Shown here piece by piece: positions 40,288 through 49,583 of a stretch of 64,000 nucleotides of DNA. The translations under genes and the position numbers were made by a program. The notes below the pieces were generated by a model. That model did not search any database, was not told the DNA's origin, and saw nothing but the letters and a program-made list of their open reading frames with translations. The stretch comes from Amycolatopsis rifamycinica. GTDB lineage: Bacteria > Actinomycetota > Actinomycetes > Mycobacteriales > Pseudonocardiaceae. Each line of letters begins with the position of its first letter. Positions within the stretch are counted from its first letter, which is position 1. The stretch covers positions 186,001-250,000 of the forward strand of contig NZ_JMQI01000026.1 in NCBI RefSeq assembly GCF_000695625.1, read 5' to 3'.

Positions 40288-41135
40288 CGCGTCCGTTACA
40301 GTGAAATAGCTACGATACCGACGAGCGTTAATACGTTTGGGTGAAGCTCAGGGCGCTTAACGCCGCACTACCTGGCGCTTCGACGACCGGAAAAAGCGTA
40401 GACGCCGGTGGCGTAACGCTACGCAAAGTGATGACTTCACATGATACAAGAGTCGGGAGCGAACTTTGACCACTCGTTTCTGGCGACATAGCAGCCGGAT
40501 GCAGCGGCCCGCCAGACTCACCGTCGTGCGTTGCTTCGCTGGTGGATCCGCAGAGCGGAGTTTGGAACCGGCGCGCGAGTGAGCGACCATACCTACGTGG
40601 GCGTAGCCTCCCAGAACAGCGGCAACCGCACCATGCGCTGGAAGGCGATCACCGGCGAGGCGATGAATCATGCGTCAGTTGACTAGCAAGATCCGTGTCC
40701 ATAGGGATACAACCCAGTGTCCGAGGACGATCTTGCTCACTATCTACACGCCTGCAACCCCCAGCTTGACCTGCAGGTTCCCACGAGTTGGGCTTGAAGC
40801 CACCCCGCACCTCATGGAGTAATTGAGTGTCCGAAATGGTCTGCGGGTCGGTAAATTCCCACTCTCACCGACGCGTGAAGAAAGGCCGGGCCGGCAAGGC
40901 GTCCACCGCCGCCAGAAGGATGCCTGGGGCCGCAGCCGACCGCGCGCCGCTGCTGACATTCGCATCGACTGATCTCTGCCACTTGGCGTTCGGCACCAGA
41001 GGTGGCCGCATCGGTCGACCAGCAATGGCCGGTCCGGCGTCGGCTCGCCGGGCGCGAACATCTCTTACTGCTTTCGTGCATTATCCCTTGGCACCCAGGA
41101 GGACCGACAAGCTTCCTTGCGTTCGACTTGCAGGC
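40288..41135. other. Gene-free region upstream of the kinase operon
   Basis: Apart from the 40-bp repeat at 40717-40756, no gene is supported. A short plus-strand frame near 40590-40684 (VGVASQNSGNRTMRWKAI) ends at a stop but has no start or known family. GC is lower than in the flanking genes, consistent with an element boundary. Confidence 0.5.
40717..40756 (+). repeat. Left copy of a 40-bp direct repeat (possible attL)
   Basis: GTGtCCGAGgACGATCTTGC followed by tCACTATCTACACGcCTGCaA recurs in the same orientation at 48772-48811 with five differences, one of them a single-base gap. Between the copies lie only IS elements, tRNAs, small genes and a recombinase relic. Confidence 0.75.
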
Positions 41136-41139
41136 CTAG

Positions 41140-42478
41140 TACTGCAACGGCAATTAGGTGAGTGGGTAGCCGCGTCGTTTGTAGTGGCTGAGCCGTGCTT
41201 GGTGTTGTCGTCGGCGGCGCCAGCGGGACCAGGCCCAGATGTGGTCGGCGGCGTCGGCGACACGCAACACCAGCTTGGTGAACAGGCGCCGGTTCTCCGG
41301 TAGCGTGAACCCGATCATGTCCGCCTCGGCGACACCGGTTCCCCTTTTGTGACAAGAGATCGTGAGACAGCGAGCCAGGCGTGGGCGAGCATCGACAGGG
41401 TGATGTGGGCATACCATGCCCGCCACGACCGGACCTGATACTGATCCATCCCGGCCTCGTTCTTGGCCTGCTGAAAGTACTCCTCGATCCGCCACCGACT
41501 GCCGGCGATCCAGGACAGGTCCAGCAGCGTCGAGCGGCGGGGTCCGTAGCAGACGTAGTAGGCGATCTCCGCCGGATCGGTGATCGAGCGGCGGGCAAGC
41601 ATCCAGAGCCCCCGCCCGGCCTGCCAGCCGATCCGGATCGGCATCCGCGCCCAGTCATACTCCCGCGGCCCGTGTGCTCCGGCACCGACCGACAGCCGCC
41701 GCCACGACCGGGCTGGCAAGTCCGTGATCAGCTCGTCGGCGCGGGCTTCGCGGCCGCCGGTGGTAACCAGGGTGTCGTTGACCTTGGTGGCCTGCACGTG
41801 GGCCGCGTCGTGGGCTTCCAGCCACAATCACAGGTCCTTGACCTGCCCATAGGCCTCATCGGCGGTGATCCAGGCGAAGAGCACCTTCGCAGCGAACGCC
41901 CGGGCCAGTATCGCCGTGGCCTGCCGCGGCTTGGTCTCGAACTCGGTGCCCTCCGGGATCCCTGCGCGCCGGCACCGGTCCTGGTCAGCGATCCATGGCT
42001 CGGGCAGATATAGCTCCCGTCGATCAGCGCATGCCCACCAGCACCGGCATAGGCCAAAAAGTGTCGATCTGGCAGTTCTCGATCCGTCCGGCGGTTCCGG
42101 AGTACTGCCGCTGCACGCCGGCCGAACGGGTGCCTTTCTTCAGGAACCCGGTGTCGTCGACGATCAGCACCCCGCCCGGCTCGCCGAGGTGCTCGACCAC
42201 GTAGTCGCGAACGTCGTCACGGACGCCGTCGATGTCCCAGTCCGCCCAGCGCAGCAGCCGCTGCTCCCCGTCCGGGGACACCTCGCCGGCCTGCTCGGCC
42301 AGCGTCCACCCGTTCTTCCGCTCCAACCCCGCCACCGGCCCGGACACATTCTCCCGCGCCCGGCCCCGCGGCTCCGACCGGGTGAACCGACCCGCGATCC
42401 GCTCATGCACCCGATCCATCACCACATCGACCACCACCAGGATGATCTACCACAAGCCACCCGAGTACCGTTGCATTA
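41140..42478 (-). mobile_element. IS701-family insertion sequence, decayed
   Basis: Ends are imperfect inverted repeats (TACTGCAACGG at the left, TAATGCAACGG read inward from the right). They are flanked on both sides by CTAG (41136-41139 and 42479-42482), matching the YTAR 4-bp target duplication known for IS701. The 1339-bp length is normal for the family. Confidence 0.88.
41154..42437 (-). pseudogene. IS701-type transposase, multiply frameshifted
   Basis: The N-terminal part has [20 protein letters not shown] and [14 protein letters not shown], the IS701 DDE region. Near 42052-42060 one T is missing from a T-run (five instead of six), so the reading moves to [13 protein letters not shown] second lost base follows at about 42020. 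A TGA interrupts at about 41827 (VKDL stop LWLEA). The C-terminal WRIEEYFQQAKNEAGMDQYQ is intact, and a last shift near 41340 precedes the tail ending KRRGYPLT. At least four lesions make it inactive. Confidence 0.88.
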
Positions 42479-42547
42479 CTAGGTGTGATGTCCAGGGACG
42501 TTGTCCCGAGTTGAGGTGACCAGTGGCGGCCTGTCGTGCTGACAGGT

Positions 42548-42608
42548 GAAGGCCTCCGGATGTGAAGTGGAGCTGTCTAGGAACCACATCACCAGTCCGG
42601 AGGCCTTC
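42548..42608 (+). promoter_or_regulatory. 13-bp inverted repeat before the IS481 start codon
   Basis: GAAGGCCTCCGGA (42548-42560) and TCCGGAGGCCTTC (42596-42608) are perfect arms around a 35-base loop. The right arm ends directly at the GTG start at 42609. In RNA it would hide the ribosome site inside the CCGGAGG arm. This is the common IS strategy to stop expression from outside transcripts. Confidence 0.6.
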
Positions 42609-43352
42609 GTGTCCCACCCTAACGCCACCCTGACCCCACGCACCCGGCTGCGACTGGCCCGGCTGATCGTGGAGCAGGGCTGGACCTGCACGGCAGCGGC
42701 GAAGATGTTCATGATCGCGCCTGAAACCGCCACGAAGTGGGCCGCCCGCTACCGCGCCGAAGGTGTGGCCGGGATGACTGACCGCAGCTGCCGCCCGCAT
42801 CGCAGCCCGGCCCGCACGCCCGAGCACCTGGTGCTGGCGATCGTGCGGCTGCGGTGGCGGCAGCGGCTGGGCCCGCTGCGGATCGGTGGCCGGCTCGGCC
42901 TGCCCGCCTCGACCGTGCACGCGGTGCTGACCCGGTGCCGGATCAACCGGCTCGCCCGGATCGACCGGTTTGTCGGCCGCGCCCAAGGCAAGCGCAACCG
43001 GGCGCGACACCGGGCAAGCCCCGCAACGCCCACCGCAACCCCAAGATCGGGACCGCGTTCGTGCACACGGTGCTCGACGACCACTCCCGCATCGCCTACG
43101 CCGAAATCCACGCCGACGAAACCGCCGCCACCGCCACCGCAGTACTGCGGCGAGCAGTGGCATGGCTCGCTGCCCGCGGCGTCACCGTCGAACGGGGGTG
43201 CTGTCGGACAACGGCTCGGCCTACCGCTCGCACTCTTGGCGCGGCACCTGCACCGAGCTGGGGATCATCCCGAAACGGACCCGGCCTTACCGGCCGTAGA
43301 CCAACGGCAAGATCGAACGGTTCCACCGGACCCTGGCCGACGGGTGAGCCAC
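42609..43352 (+). pseudogene. IS481-type transposase, internally deleted
   Basis: The GTG start gives LTPRTRLRLARLIVEQGW, AKMFMIAPETATKWAARYR and PLRIGGRLGLPASTVHAVL, the helix-turn-helix half of IS481 transposases. A deletion of roughly 60 codons near 43000 and a frame change join this to APGKPRNAHRNPKIG, TAFVHTVLDDHSRIAYAEI and HADETAATATAVLRRAV (catalytic core). Another shift follows at about 43200 (SDNGSAYRSHSW), then stops within PYRP-TNGKIERFHRTLADG. It is not functional. It starts about 130 bp after the IS701 element, which may have landed next to it. Confidence 0.85.
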
Positions 43353-43607
43353 GCTATACACCGTGACCTGACTGTCATCCTGACGCTGCAAGGCAGCTCG
43401 TGGATACTGTCATCCATCTGTCCAGGGTTTGTCAGGTTCTCTGGAAATACCAACACTTCGGGCGAGGCGGCGGTCACCCCTTCGCCTCCTTCCGACACGT
43501 CTCACTTAGGAAACGGAATGAGCACCCGGCCCGGCAACCGTAACGACATACAACCACCACACGACTTGCTCAGCGTTCAGTTCAACAACTCCAGTTAGGA
43601 GGAGTGC
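43353..43607. other. Short gene-free stretch
   Basis: No coding or structural signal seen other than the strong ribosome site AGGAGG near 43597-43602 that belongs to the next gene. Confidence 0.4.
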
Positions 43608-43958
43608 ATGGACGCCGCTACTTTTTTTGGCCTGGCCTACTTAGCAGGCGTCTTTGTCAGCTGGGCGGTGTACATGCGTCGTTCCGGCCTGACCGACATC
43701 AAGCACGAGCAAGGTGTGACATGGCGGGGGTTTCTACTGCCCAATCTGCTTTTCTTCATCTTGACCTGGGTAAAATCGATCTACTGGCCGCCCACCCTCT
43801 TGGTATGGATGATCTTGTACGCCTTGGGGCTGTCCAGGTGCCCATGGAAGGCGGCAACCTCATTTCAAGGACGACCAGTACGCAAAATATTTCGCATCGG
43901 CTACCGGCGCGCTATCCCAGAACTGGGCATACCTGAAGCGGGCGACGAGCCCGCATAA
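43608..43958 (+). CDS. Small membrane protein of the mobile region
   Basis: This 116-residue protein starts with an ATG behind a near-perfect AGGAGG site (5-base spacing). Hydrophobic segments are at about 4-23 (FFGLAYLAGVFVSWAVYM) and 43-75 (LLPNLLFFILTWVKSIYWPP and onward), giving two or three membrane helices. The tail is charged. Codon use is more relaxed (TTT, TTA present) than in the chromosomal genes, suggesting phage or plasmid origin. No family recognised. Confidence 0.65.
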   Translation: MDAATFFGLAYLAGVFVSWAVYMRRSGLTDIKHEQGVTWRGFLLPNLLFFILTWVKSIYWPPTLLVWMILYALGLSRCPWKAATSFQGRPVRKIFRIGYRRAIPELGIPEAGDEPA

Positions 43959-44064
43959 CGCGTATCTTTGAAGCACGACCTCAGCTTTTGAGCAAGTTAA
44001 CTGGCCGGGCAACTTCAACAGTCGGGCCCATCGAGGATGTACTACCCAAATGAAAGGCTAGAGC

Positions 44065-44286
44065 ATGGCTGACAACACTGCGCGAGCCCGAGATCAAGTC
44101 GAAGGGCACCGGAGGGCTATTCGTGAGCATATCGACAAATGGAAGAGGTACCCTCAGCAGCACGACAAGGATACCGCGCTGAAGACAATCGCGAACGCCC
44201 AGAGCCAGATTCTAAAGCTGAAGGATCGGCACCCAACCCTGAAGCGGGACAACTCCTCGGAAGATACATGGCGCCCTCCTCGGTAG
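44065..44286 (+). CDS. Small charged helical protein of the mobile region
   Basis: This 73-residue protein has a GAAAGG ribosome site before the ATG. It is rich in Lys, Arg, Asp and His (REHIDKWKRYPQQHDKDTA, QILKLKDRHPTLKRD) and predicted mostly helical. It has no Cys, no membrane segment and no known family. It ends 47 bp before the tRNA-Gln pair. Relaxed codon use matches the neighbouring small genes. Confidence 0.6.
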   Translation: MADNTARARDQVEGHRRAIREHIDKWKRYPQQHDKDTALKTIANAQSQILKLKDRHPTLKRDNSSEDTWRPPR

Positions 44287-44310
44287 GAGCGGTTAGAGAG
44301 ATATATATTT

Positions 44311-44331
44311 CCTGCTATAATAGCTAGCAGG
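44311..44331 (+). promoter_or_regulatory. tRNA promoter with -10 TATAAT inside a 7-bp inverted repeat
   Basis: A consensus TATAAT (44316-44321) lies 12 bp before the first tRNA. It is embedded in CCTGCTA-TAATAGC-TAGCAGG, a perfect 7-bp inverted repeat. A poor -35 (TTAGAG) is 18 bp upstream. AT-rich promoters of this sort are unusual in this genome. Confidence 0.6.
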
Positions 44332-44333
44332 AA

Positions 44334-44407
44334 TGCCTTGTAGCCCAACGGTAGGGCGCTCGCTTCTGGAGCGAGAAGTCTTGGTTCGAGTCCAAGCGAG
44401 GCAACCA
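44334..44407 (+). tRNA. tRNA-Gln (anticodon CUG)
   Basis: The cloverleaf is complete: acceptor TGCCTTG/CGAGGCA (one T-G pair), D-stem GCCC/GGGC with a small 7-base loop containing GG, anticodon stem CTCGC/GCGAG with loop TTCTGGA (anticodon CTG at 44366-44368), T-stem CTTGG/CCAAG with TTCGAGT, discriminator A and an encoded CCA. It reads CAG codons. The body differs from what I recall of normal actinobacterial tRNA-Gln, so it was probably carried in by a mobile element. Confidence 0.9.
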
Positions 44408-44412
44408 TTTAT

Positions 44413-44489
44413 TCGGGAGTAGACAAATTGGTAAAGTCGCCTGGTTTTGATCCAGGAGTTTGAGGGTTCAAGTCCTTCCTTCCGGACCA
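44413..44489 (+). tRNA. tRNA-Gln (anticodon UUG)
   Basis: It begins 5 bases after the first tRNA. Acceptor TCGGGAG pairs with CTTCCGG (with T-G and G-T wobbles), D-stem GAC/GTC, anticodon stem CCTGG/CCAGG with loop TTTTGAT (anticodon TTG at 44447-44449), T-stem GAGGG/CCTTC with TTCAAGT, discriminator A and an encoded CCA. It reads CAA codons. Several wobble pairs suggest relaxed selection or foreign origin. It is probably co-transcribed with the CUG gene. Confidence 0.87.
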
Positions 44490-44606
44490 CTGATATTATC
44501 AGACGCTCAAGCCCATGTTGATTCCCGGCATTGCAGCGGTGGCGCGAGCAAAGAACTAGCTCTGCCCGCACCGAACCCGCCGTATTATTCAGCCGTTCTC
44601 ATGGTA

Positions 44607-44798
44607 CTAGTCGTTCGCCCCCTCAAAGGTGGCGATCATACTCTTCGCCTCCTCGATCTGCCTACCGTAGGTTCCCAGAACCGTTTCTCTCACGCCAGGA
44701 CTGGCGTCAGCCAATTTAATAACGGCTTCGTCATATTTTTTCTGAGCCTCGGCCAGCATCTGCTTCGAACGTTCAATCTGCTTGTCATATTTTCCCAT
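44607..44798 (-). CDS. Small coiled-coil protein of the mobile region
   Basis: This 63-residue protein is nearly all amphipathic helix (KQIERSKQMLAEAQKKYDEA, YGRQIEEAKSMIATFE) with a helix-breaking SPG in the middle, a likely two-helix hairpin. A GAGGGAG ribosome site precedes the ATG. Its codon use is AT-tolerant, like that of the other small genes around the tRNAs. No family recognised. Confidence 0.65.
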   Translation of the reverse strand: MGKYDKQIERSKQMLAEAQKKYDEAVIKLADASPGVRETVLGTYGRQIEEAKSMIATFEGAND

Positions 44799-45041
44799 TT
44801 GCTCAACTCCCTCTTCGGAAAACTTTCACTCTAATGCGTTGGACAGATTTGTTCGCTGTCGCCCTGAACGCACAGCACCTTTCGTCTCAAATGCCGGAGA
44901 GTTCTCGCGTAAGACGTTGACGATTAATAATCGTCTTGCGCTGTCGGGCCGTTACAGCGATCGAGACGATGGAGTAGGTGAGTTCTTCACAACCTCCGCA
45001 ACTTGTACCGATACCTCGTCTATCCGCGGCGCTTCGTCTAA

Positions 45042-46563
45042 GCTTGAGTTTAACCTTTGAGTGGCCGGGTGAGGCCCTGGTTGATCATGAGTGAAGCCCT
45101 TGGTCGATCATTCCTCTTGCGACAGATGGAAGATCGAACCAAGGGCTTCAGTTGATCAGTGTGCACCATGCCGTGGACGCCGGTGCGGCGAGGGAGCTGT
45201 CGGCGTTGCGGGCGGAGTTCTATCGTTGTCTGCCCCGGCGGGCGGACGCGTTGTTCGAACTGACCGACGCGGTGTTGTGCACGGACGGGCCGGTGCGGTC
45301 GGTCGCGGTGCTGTCGCTGGTTGGTGAGCACCGGCGCGGGCATGGCAGCGGCGATGCCGCGCTGGCCCGGGGCCGGGTGAACATCAACCGGTTGCGCACT
45401 GCGCTGACCGCGGTGTCACTGCCACGTGCAGCGGACGGGCGGCTGGTGCTGGCGGTGGACGTCACCTGCTGGCTGCGGCCGGAGGCACACACCTGCTCGC
45501 AGCGGATCCTGTGTCACACCTAGGGCCGGGGCAAAGACCAGCACATCATGGTGCCGGGCTGGCCCTACTCCGTCGTCGTCGCCCTGGAAACCGGGCGCCA
45601 TTCGTGGACCGCGCCGCTGGACGCGATCCGGCTGGTCGCCGCCGGGCACTGGCAACCGGGAGATCCGCAGATCCTGCTGGTCGCCGACGCCGGCTACGAC
45701 GGACCCCGGCTGGCCCACGTGCTGGCCGATCTCCCGATCACCGTGCTGGTGCGAATGCGCTCAGACCGGGTACTGCACCGTCCCGCGCCCGCACCCTCAC
45801 CTGGCACAACAGGCCGGCCCCGCCGCCACGGCGGCGAGTTCATCTTCGGTGACCCGAACACGTGGGGCGAGCCGGATATCACCATCGACACCACGACCCG
45901 GCTATATGGTCCCGCCCTGATCCGGGCCTGGGACCGGCTGCATCCACGGCTGACCCACCGCATCGCCTGGGCCGGCCACGACGGCGCCCTGCCAATCATC
46001 GAGGGCACCATGATCCGGCTGCAGGTCCAGCGCCTGCCTTCCGGCGCGATCCCCGAACCCGTGGGGCTCTAGCACTCCCACACCGGCCTCGACCACGCCG
46101 AGGTCGATCTGGCCTGGCAAACGTTCCTGCGCTGGTTCCACATCGAACACACCTTCCGCATGCTCAAGCAAACCCTCGGCTGGACCATCCCGAAACTTCG
46201 CTCACCCGAAGCGGCCGACCGCTGGACCTGGCTACTGCTCACCGCCTACACCCAGCTCCGCCTCACCCGTGACATCACTACCGATCTGCGCGCCCCTGGG
46301 AGAAACCCCGACCCGCTCAGCGGCTCACCCGCGCCAGGATCCGCCGAGGATTTCGGAACCTGCGTCCACAACCCGCCTGTCCAGCCCGTGTCCCGAAACC
46401 CTCCCGGCCCGGCCCCGGACGCCCCGCCGGACTGCCCAACCACCAGCCCACAGCACGCCACGACGTCCACACCGTCACCAGCACAAACAAGCGGAAACCC
46501 AAACACGGCAAGAACACCAAGTCAAGCAGCTTACGACCCCGCCGAACAGGTTAAAACTCAAGC
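45042..46563 (+). mobile_element. Insertion sequence of the NF041680 transposase type
   Basis: Ends GCTTGAGTTTAACCT (left) and, read inward from the right, GCTTGAGTTTTAACCT form inverted repeats differing by one inserted T. TAA flanks both ends (45039-45041 and 46564-46566), a probable target duplication. Length is 1522 bp. It abuts the next IS directly, so it landed at or in that element's end. Confidence 0.75.
45152..46551 (+). pseudogene. NF041680-type transposase with two in-frame TAG stops
   Basis: One frame covers ALRAEFYRCLPRRADALFEL, PVRSVAVLSLVGEHRRGHG, DGRLVLAVDVTCWLRP, ILLVADAGYDGPRLAHVLAD and WFHIEHTFRMLKQTLGWTIP, the familiar actinobacterial transposase. It is broken by TAG at 45522-45524, where relatives have Tyr (CHxYGRGK), and TAG at 46070-46072, where relatives have Trp (WLWHSHTGL). 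A further frameshift near 46290 moves the basic tail (RIRRGFRNLRP) out of frame. The family identity is recalled from sequence similarity, not searched. Confidence 0.8.
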
Positions 46564-46566
46564 TAA

Positions 46567-47144
46567 GGGGATGTCTCGTAACCCGGTGGGCGATTCGTCG
46601 GGCCGATAGTTGATCATGTTGGTGTGGTTCAGGTGATCACAGCGTCGCGGCCGGAGTGGATTGCCCCGTTCACTGGACTGCACCGGGTCAGTTCCGCAAG
46701 CTGGTGCGGCTGGTCGCGAAGCGGGGCGGAGACGAGATCGCGGACGGGCGTCCGGGCCGGCAGTGGGCGTTGCCGCTGGCCGACCGGGTGTTGCTGGTCG
46801 CGACCTACTGGCGGACGAACCTGATGATGCGCCAGATCGGGCCGCTGTTCGGAGTGTCGCATTCCGCCGCGCACCGGGTGATCGACACGATCGGGCCGCT
46901 GCTGGCGCTGGCGCCAGTCCGTAAACGCCGGGTCGACTCCGTGGCGATCGCGGACGGCACCCTGTCCCGACCCGGGATCACCGGTTGGCGACCGTCGAAG
47001 AACTACCGATATTCGACCAACGTGCAGGTCGCGATCGATGCCGAGACCCGGCTGGTGATCGCCACCGGTGACCCGCGGCCGGGCAGCCGCAACGACAGCC
47101 GGCACACCGAAGCGGCCCTGGAGAGGTTCCTACCTCATTAAGGC
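46567..47144 (+). pseudogene. IS5-type transposase, frameshifted and 3'-truncated
   Basis: The left end GGGGATGTCTCGTAACC looks like an IS5-group terminus. The protein starts SRPEWIAPFTGL, then one lost base near 46680 moves it to PGQFRKLVRLVAKRGGDE, LADRVLLVATYWRTNLMMRQ, FGVSHSAAHRVIDTIGPLL, VAIADGTLSRPG and YRYSTNVQVAIDAETRLVIA, the helix-turn-helix and first half of the DDE core. After GDPRPGSRND the match decays and a stop follows at 47141. The C-terminal third and right end are missing. Confidence 0.78.
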
Positions 47145-47388
47145 ACGAAAGTGCTCTACGCGGCGTCGGGTCGACGTCACTCATCGCCTGGAGGACCAGG
47201 CCTGGGACGCCGTGATTGTGCAGCACTTGAACCACGCGGCGTTCAGCCGGATAGTCGCGGCTCCGGGTTACCAGCACGTTGTGGCGGGGTCGTTGGTCTT
47301 GCCGGGTGATCGCTTGCCGTGGTGTATCACGCGTCAACGGTTCTCGCGTCGCACCCGTGACAGCCGGCGACGCGAGGGTGGCAAGTAT
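47145..47388. other. Unassigned stretch between IS5 relic and recombinase
   Basis: One plus-strand frame (RLEDQAWDAVIVQHLNHAAF) reads sensibly for about 50 residues but has no start or family. It may be the decayed end of the IS5 element or of a lost gene. Confidence 0.4.
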
Positions 47389-48741
47389 GGAAACTCCTGA
47401 TCTTCTCAGTGCCTGGGTTCAGGGCGCACGCCAAAGGATTGCTCACCGTCCACAGCGGCGAGCCCGCGGCGCGGCCAGGTTCGCGTTCTACGGTCGGACG
47501 TCGACGGTTGAACACCAGGATCCGGTAAGTCCGCCGCGTGGCAATGTGAGGCAGCCGAAACCTTGATCACCAGGCGCGGAGTGATCATGGCGGAGTATTT
47601 CGATGCCGGGTGTTCACGGCGGTTGCCGTGGCGCGACCGGCCGGAGGCAGCAGCAGCGTTGCTGGCGGCTCTTCCTGATCCGGATCGCGGGTTCGATGCG
47701 ATCGTGGTCGGAGAGTACAAACGCGCATTCGCCGCGAACCAGTTCGAACAGCTGACCCCGACACTCACCCGATACGGTGTGCAGGTCTGGCTCCCGGAGG
47801 CCGGCGGACCAGTCGAGGCCGGCTGTCCCCTGCACCGGATGCTCATGACCGTGCTCGGCGCACAATCGCAGCGGGAGGTGCTACGCGCCCGACATCGGAC
47901 GTTGGCAGCGATGCGCGCCCAGGTACGCATGCAGGGCCGCTACCTGGGAGGGCGGCCACCGTACGGGTACCGCCTGGTCGATGCGGGACCGCATCCAAAC
48001 CGGACGCACGCCGCCTGGTGCCGCCGACTCCAGCGACTAGATCCGGACCCGGTGACAGCCCCGCATGTGAAATGGATCTTCGCCAAGCGACTTGCCTGCC
48101 GCAGCGCTGCGGGTATCGCTCGCGAGCTGAACGAGCGAGGCGTGCCGTGCCCGTCCGCAGCGGATCCGGGCCGCAACCGGCACCGTTCCGACCGGACGTG
48201 GTCACTCCGCACGATCGTCGAGATCCTCCGAATCCGCGATACACCGGTCGAGGAGTCTGGGACCGCGTCCCGGGCCGTAACCTGCAGGACCCGGAAACAC
48301 CGCGTGGCAAGTTGACCATCGCAGCCGGACCTTCTCGTCCAGCGCTGGTCAGCGAGCGGGATTTCGTCGCCGTCCAGGCTGTCCGGGTCACTCGGACGGC
48401 GTCCGACGGCACGAGACGCGTCTACCAGCTGTCGGGGCTGGTGCAGTGCGGGTCCTGCGGACGCCGGATGGACTCACATTGGGTGAACGGTCGCCCTGGC
48501 TATCGCTGCCGACACGGGCGCGCTCGAGCGCCCACCCCGGCCAGCGACCGGCGTGAAGAACCTCTATCTACGGGAAGACGATCTTCTCGAACGGATCGCC
48601 ACGCGCCTGCTCCCCCAAGGCAGCCGAACCGGCGATGTTGCCGGATACTTGCGCACACAGAAGCTGACGATCAAGTGCGACGCCGCGACACTGACGCTTC
48701 GATCCGCAGAAGTTCAGCAAACAGAATTGCCACACAGCTGA
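47389..48741 (+). pseudogene. Serine recombinase (resolvase/Recombinase/zinc-ribbon), frameshifted
   Basis: The ATG start gives RFAFYGRTSTVEHQDP with the catalytic Ser region. After one shift near 47525 comes GVIMAEYFDAGCSRRLPW, AIVVGEYKRAFAANQFEQL, YLGGRPPYGYRLVD and GIARELNERGVPCPSAADPG (Recombinase domain). A second shift near 48225 leads to NPRYTGRGVWDRVPGR and GLVQCGSCGRRMDSHWVNGR (zinc ribbon). A third near 48540 gives NLYLREDDLLERIA and the C-terminal end. Such enzymes integrate and excise elements by serine chemistry. It ends 30 bp before the right copy of the 40-bp repeat, where an integrase should sit. It is now inactive. Confidence 0.85.
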
Positions 48742-48771
48742 TCGTGACTCAATCGTCCATGAGGCAATGAT

Positions 48772-48811
48772 GTGCCCGAGACGATCTTGCACACTATCTA
48801 CACGGCTGCTA
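48772..48811 (+). repeat. Right copy of the 40-bp direct repeat (possible attR)
   Basis: GTGcCCGAGACGATCTTGC followed by aCACTATCTACACGgCTGCtA matches 40717-40756 apart from four substitutions and one gap. It lies 30 bp downstream of the recombinase relic. Confidence 0.75.
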
Positions 48812-49583
48812 ATCGGAACGTATAAGGAAGCAACGTCGCAAAGTTGACTACCCACTCTGTATCGACCTCATAACTGCCAGTGAGGAACTGGCCCCGACTT
48901 CCCCCAGCGACTGGCCAAGGACGCTCAAAGACCAAGCGAGACGTCCGAATCGGCGAAGCCGACCGACTGGTAACAGCACCCTCGAAGCCCAGACACCGAT
49001 AAGCAAAGACCACCTATCGGTGTCTGCTCTTCCAGAGTCTAAGTCTTCTGACATGTATAGCGACGACCGCGCACCGCGTACGCTCCCTGCCCTGAGGCCC
49101 ATCAGGTCGAGCAGTCGACGGGGCCTAGAGGCCGATCGTGTGGAAAGTCGCCAGTTCAATCCACCGCTACTGCGTCCCCCAGGTCGCGATCAGGCGTCTA
49201 CCCCGCCAGCACCCTTCCATCGTCGATACATGCGCTACTTGATGTCATTTTATCCATATCCTTAGGATTGCCGTAACAACCGCGGCGATAACCCCCCGTC
49301 GAGAGCGCCACCGGCAAATACTCGCGCGTATTGCAGCGCTTTATATCTCGGCGACCGCGCGCGAAATCGCGCAGCAGAAATAAAATGCACCTGCGGTATA
49401 TCACCCCCGGAAGGAAAGCCCTTGCTCGGTGATGAGTCGTCCGTAGTGCCGCGCCACCGCCCGGTAGCGCGGTGTGCCCGTCACCGCGCGCACGAGCCCC
49501 GTCCGGCGGGCGGCACATCGGTCGCCGGCAGCCAGCCGTCGCTCTGCAATGACTAGCCGGTCGCGGGCGGGGTACGTGCACCC
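48812..49583. other. Gene-free stretch of about 770 bp
   Basis: Short open frames on both strands lack ribosome sites and family matches. GC falls near 49220-49400 (several TATCC, ATATC and AAATAAAATG runs). No tRNA or clear hairpin found. Confidence 0.5.

Noticed and set aside
42024..42478. The IS701 N-terminal fragment as an intact small gene
   Set aside because: It is the 5' part of a longer transposase whose remainder continues in shifted frames and lies between matched inverted repeats.
44334..44489. The tRNA pair as amber suppressors that could rescue the TAG-containing transposase
   Set aside because: The anticodons are CUG and UUG, cognate to CAG and CAA. Reading UAG would need first-position mismatch, and the transposase has an additional frameshift.
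40288..48811. A CRISPR array or phage structural module in the mobile island
   Set aside because: No series of short regular repeats with spacers and no capsid, portal, terminase or tail motifs were seen; the repeats are only two copies far apart.
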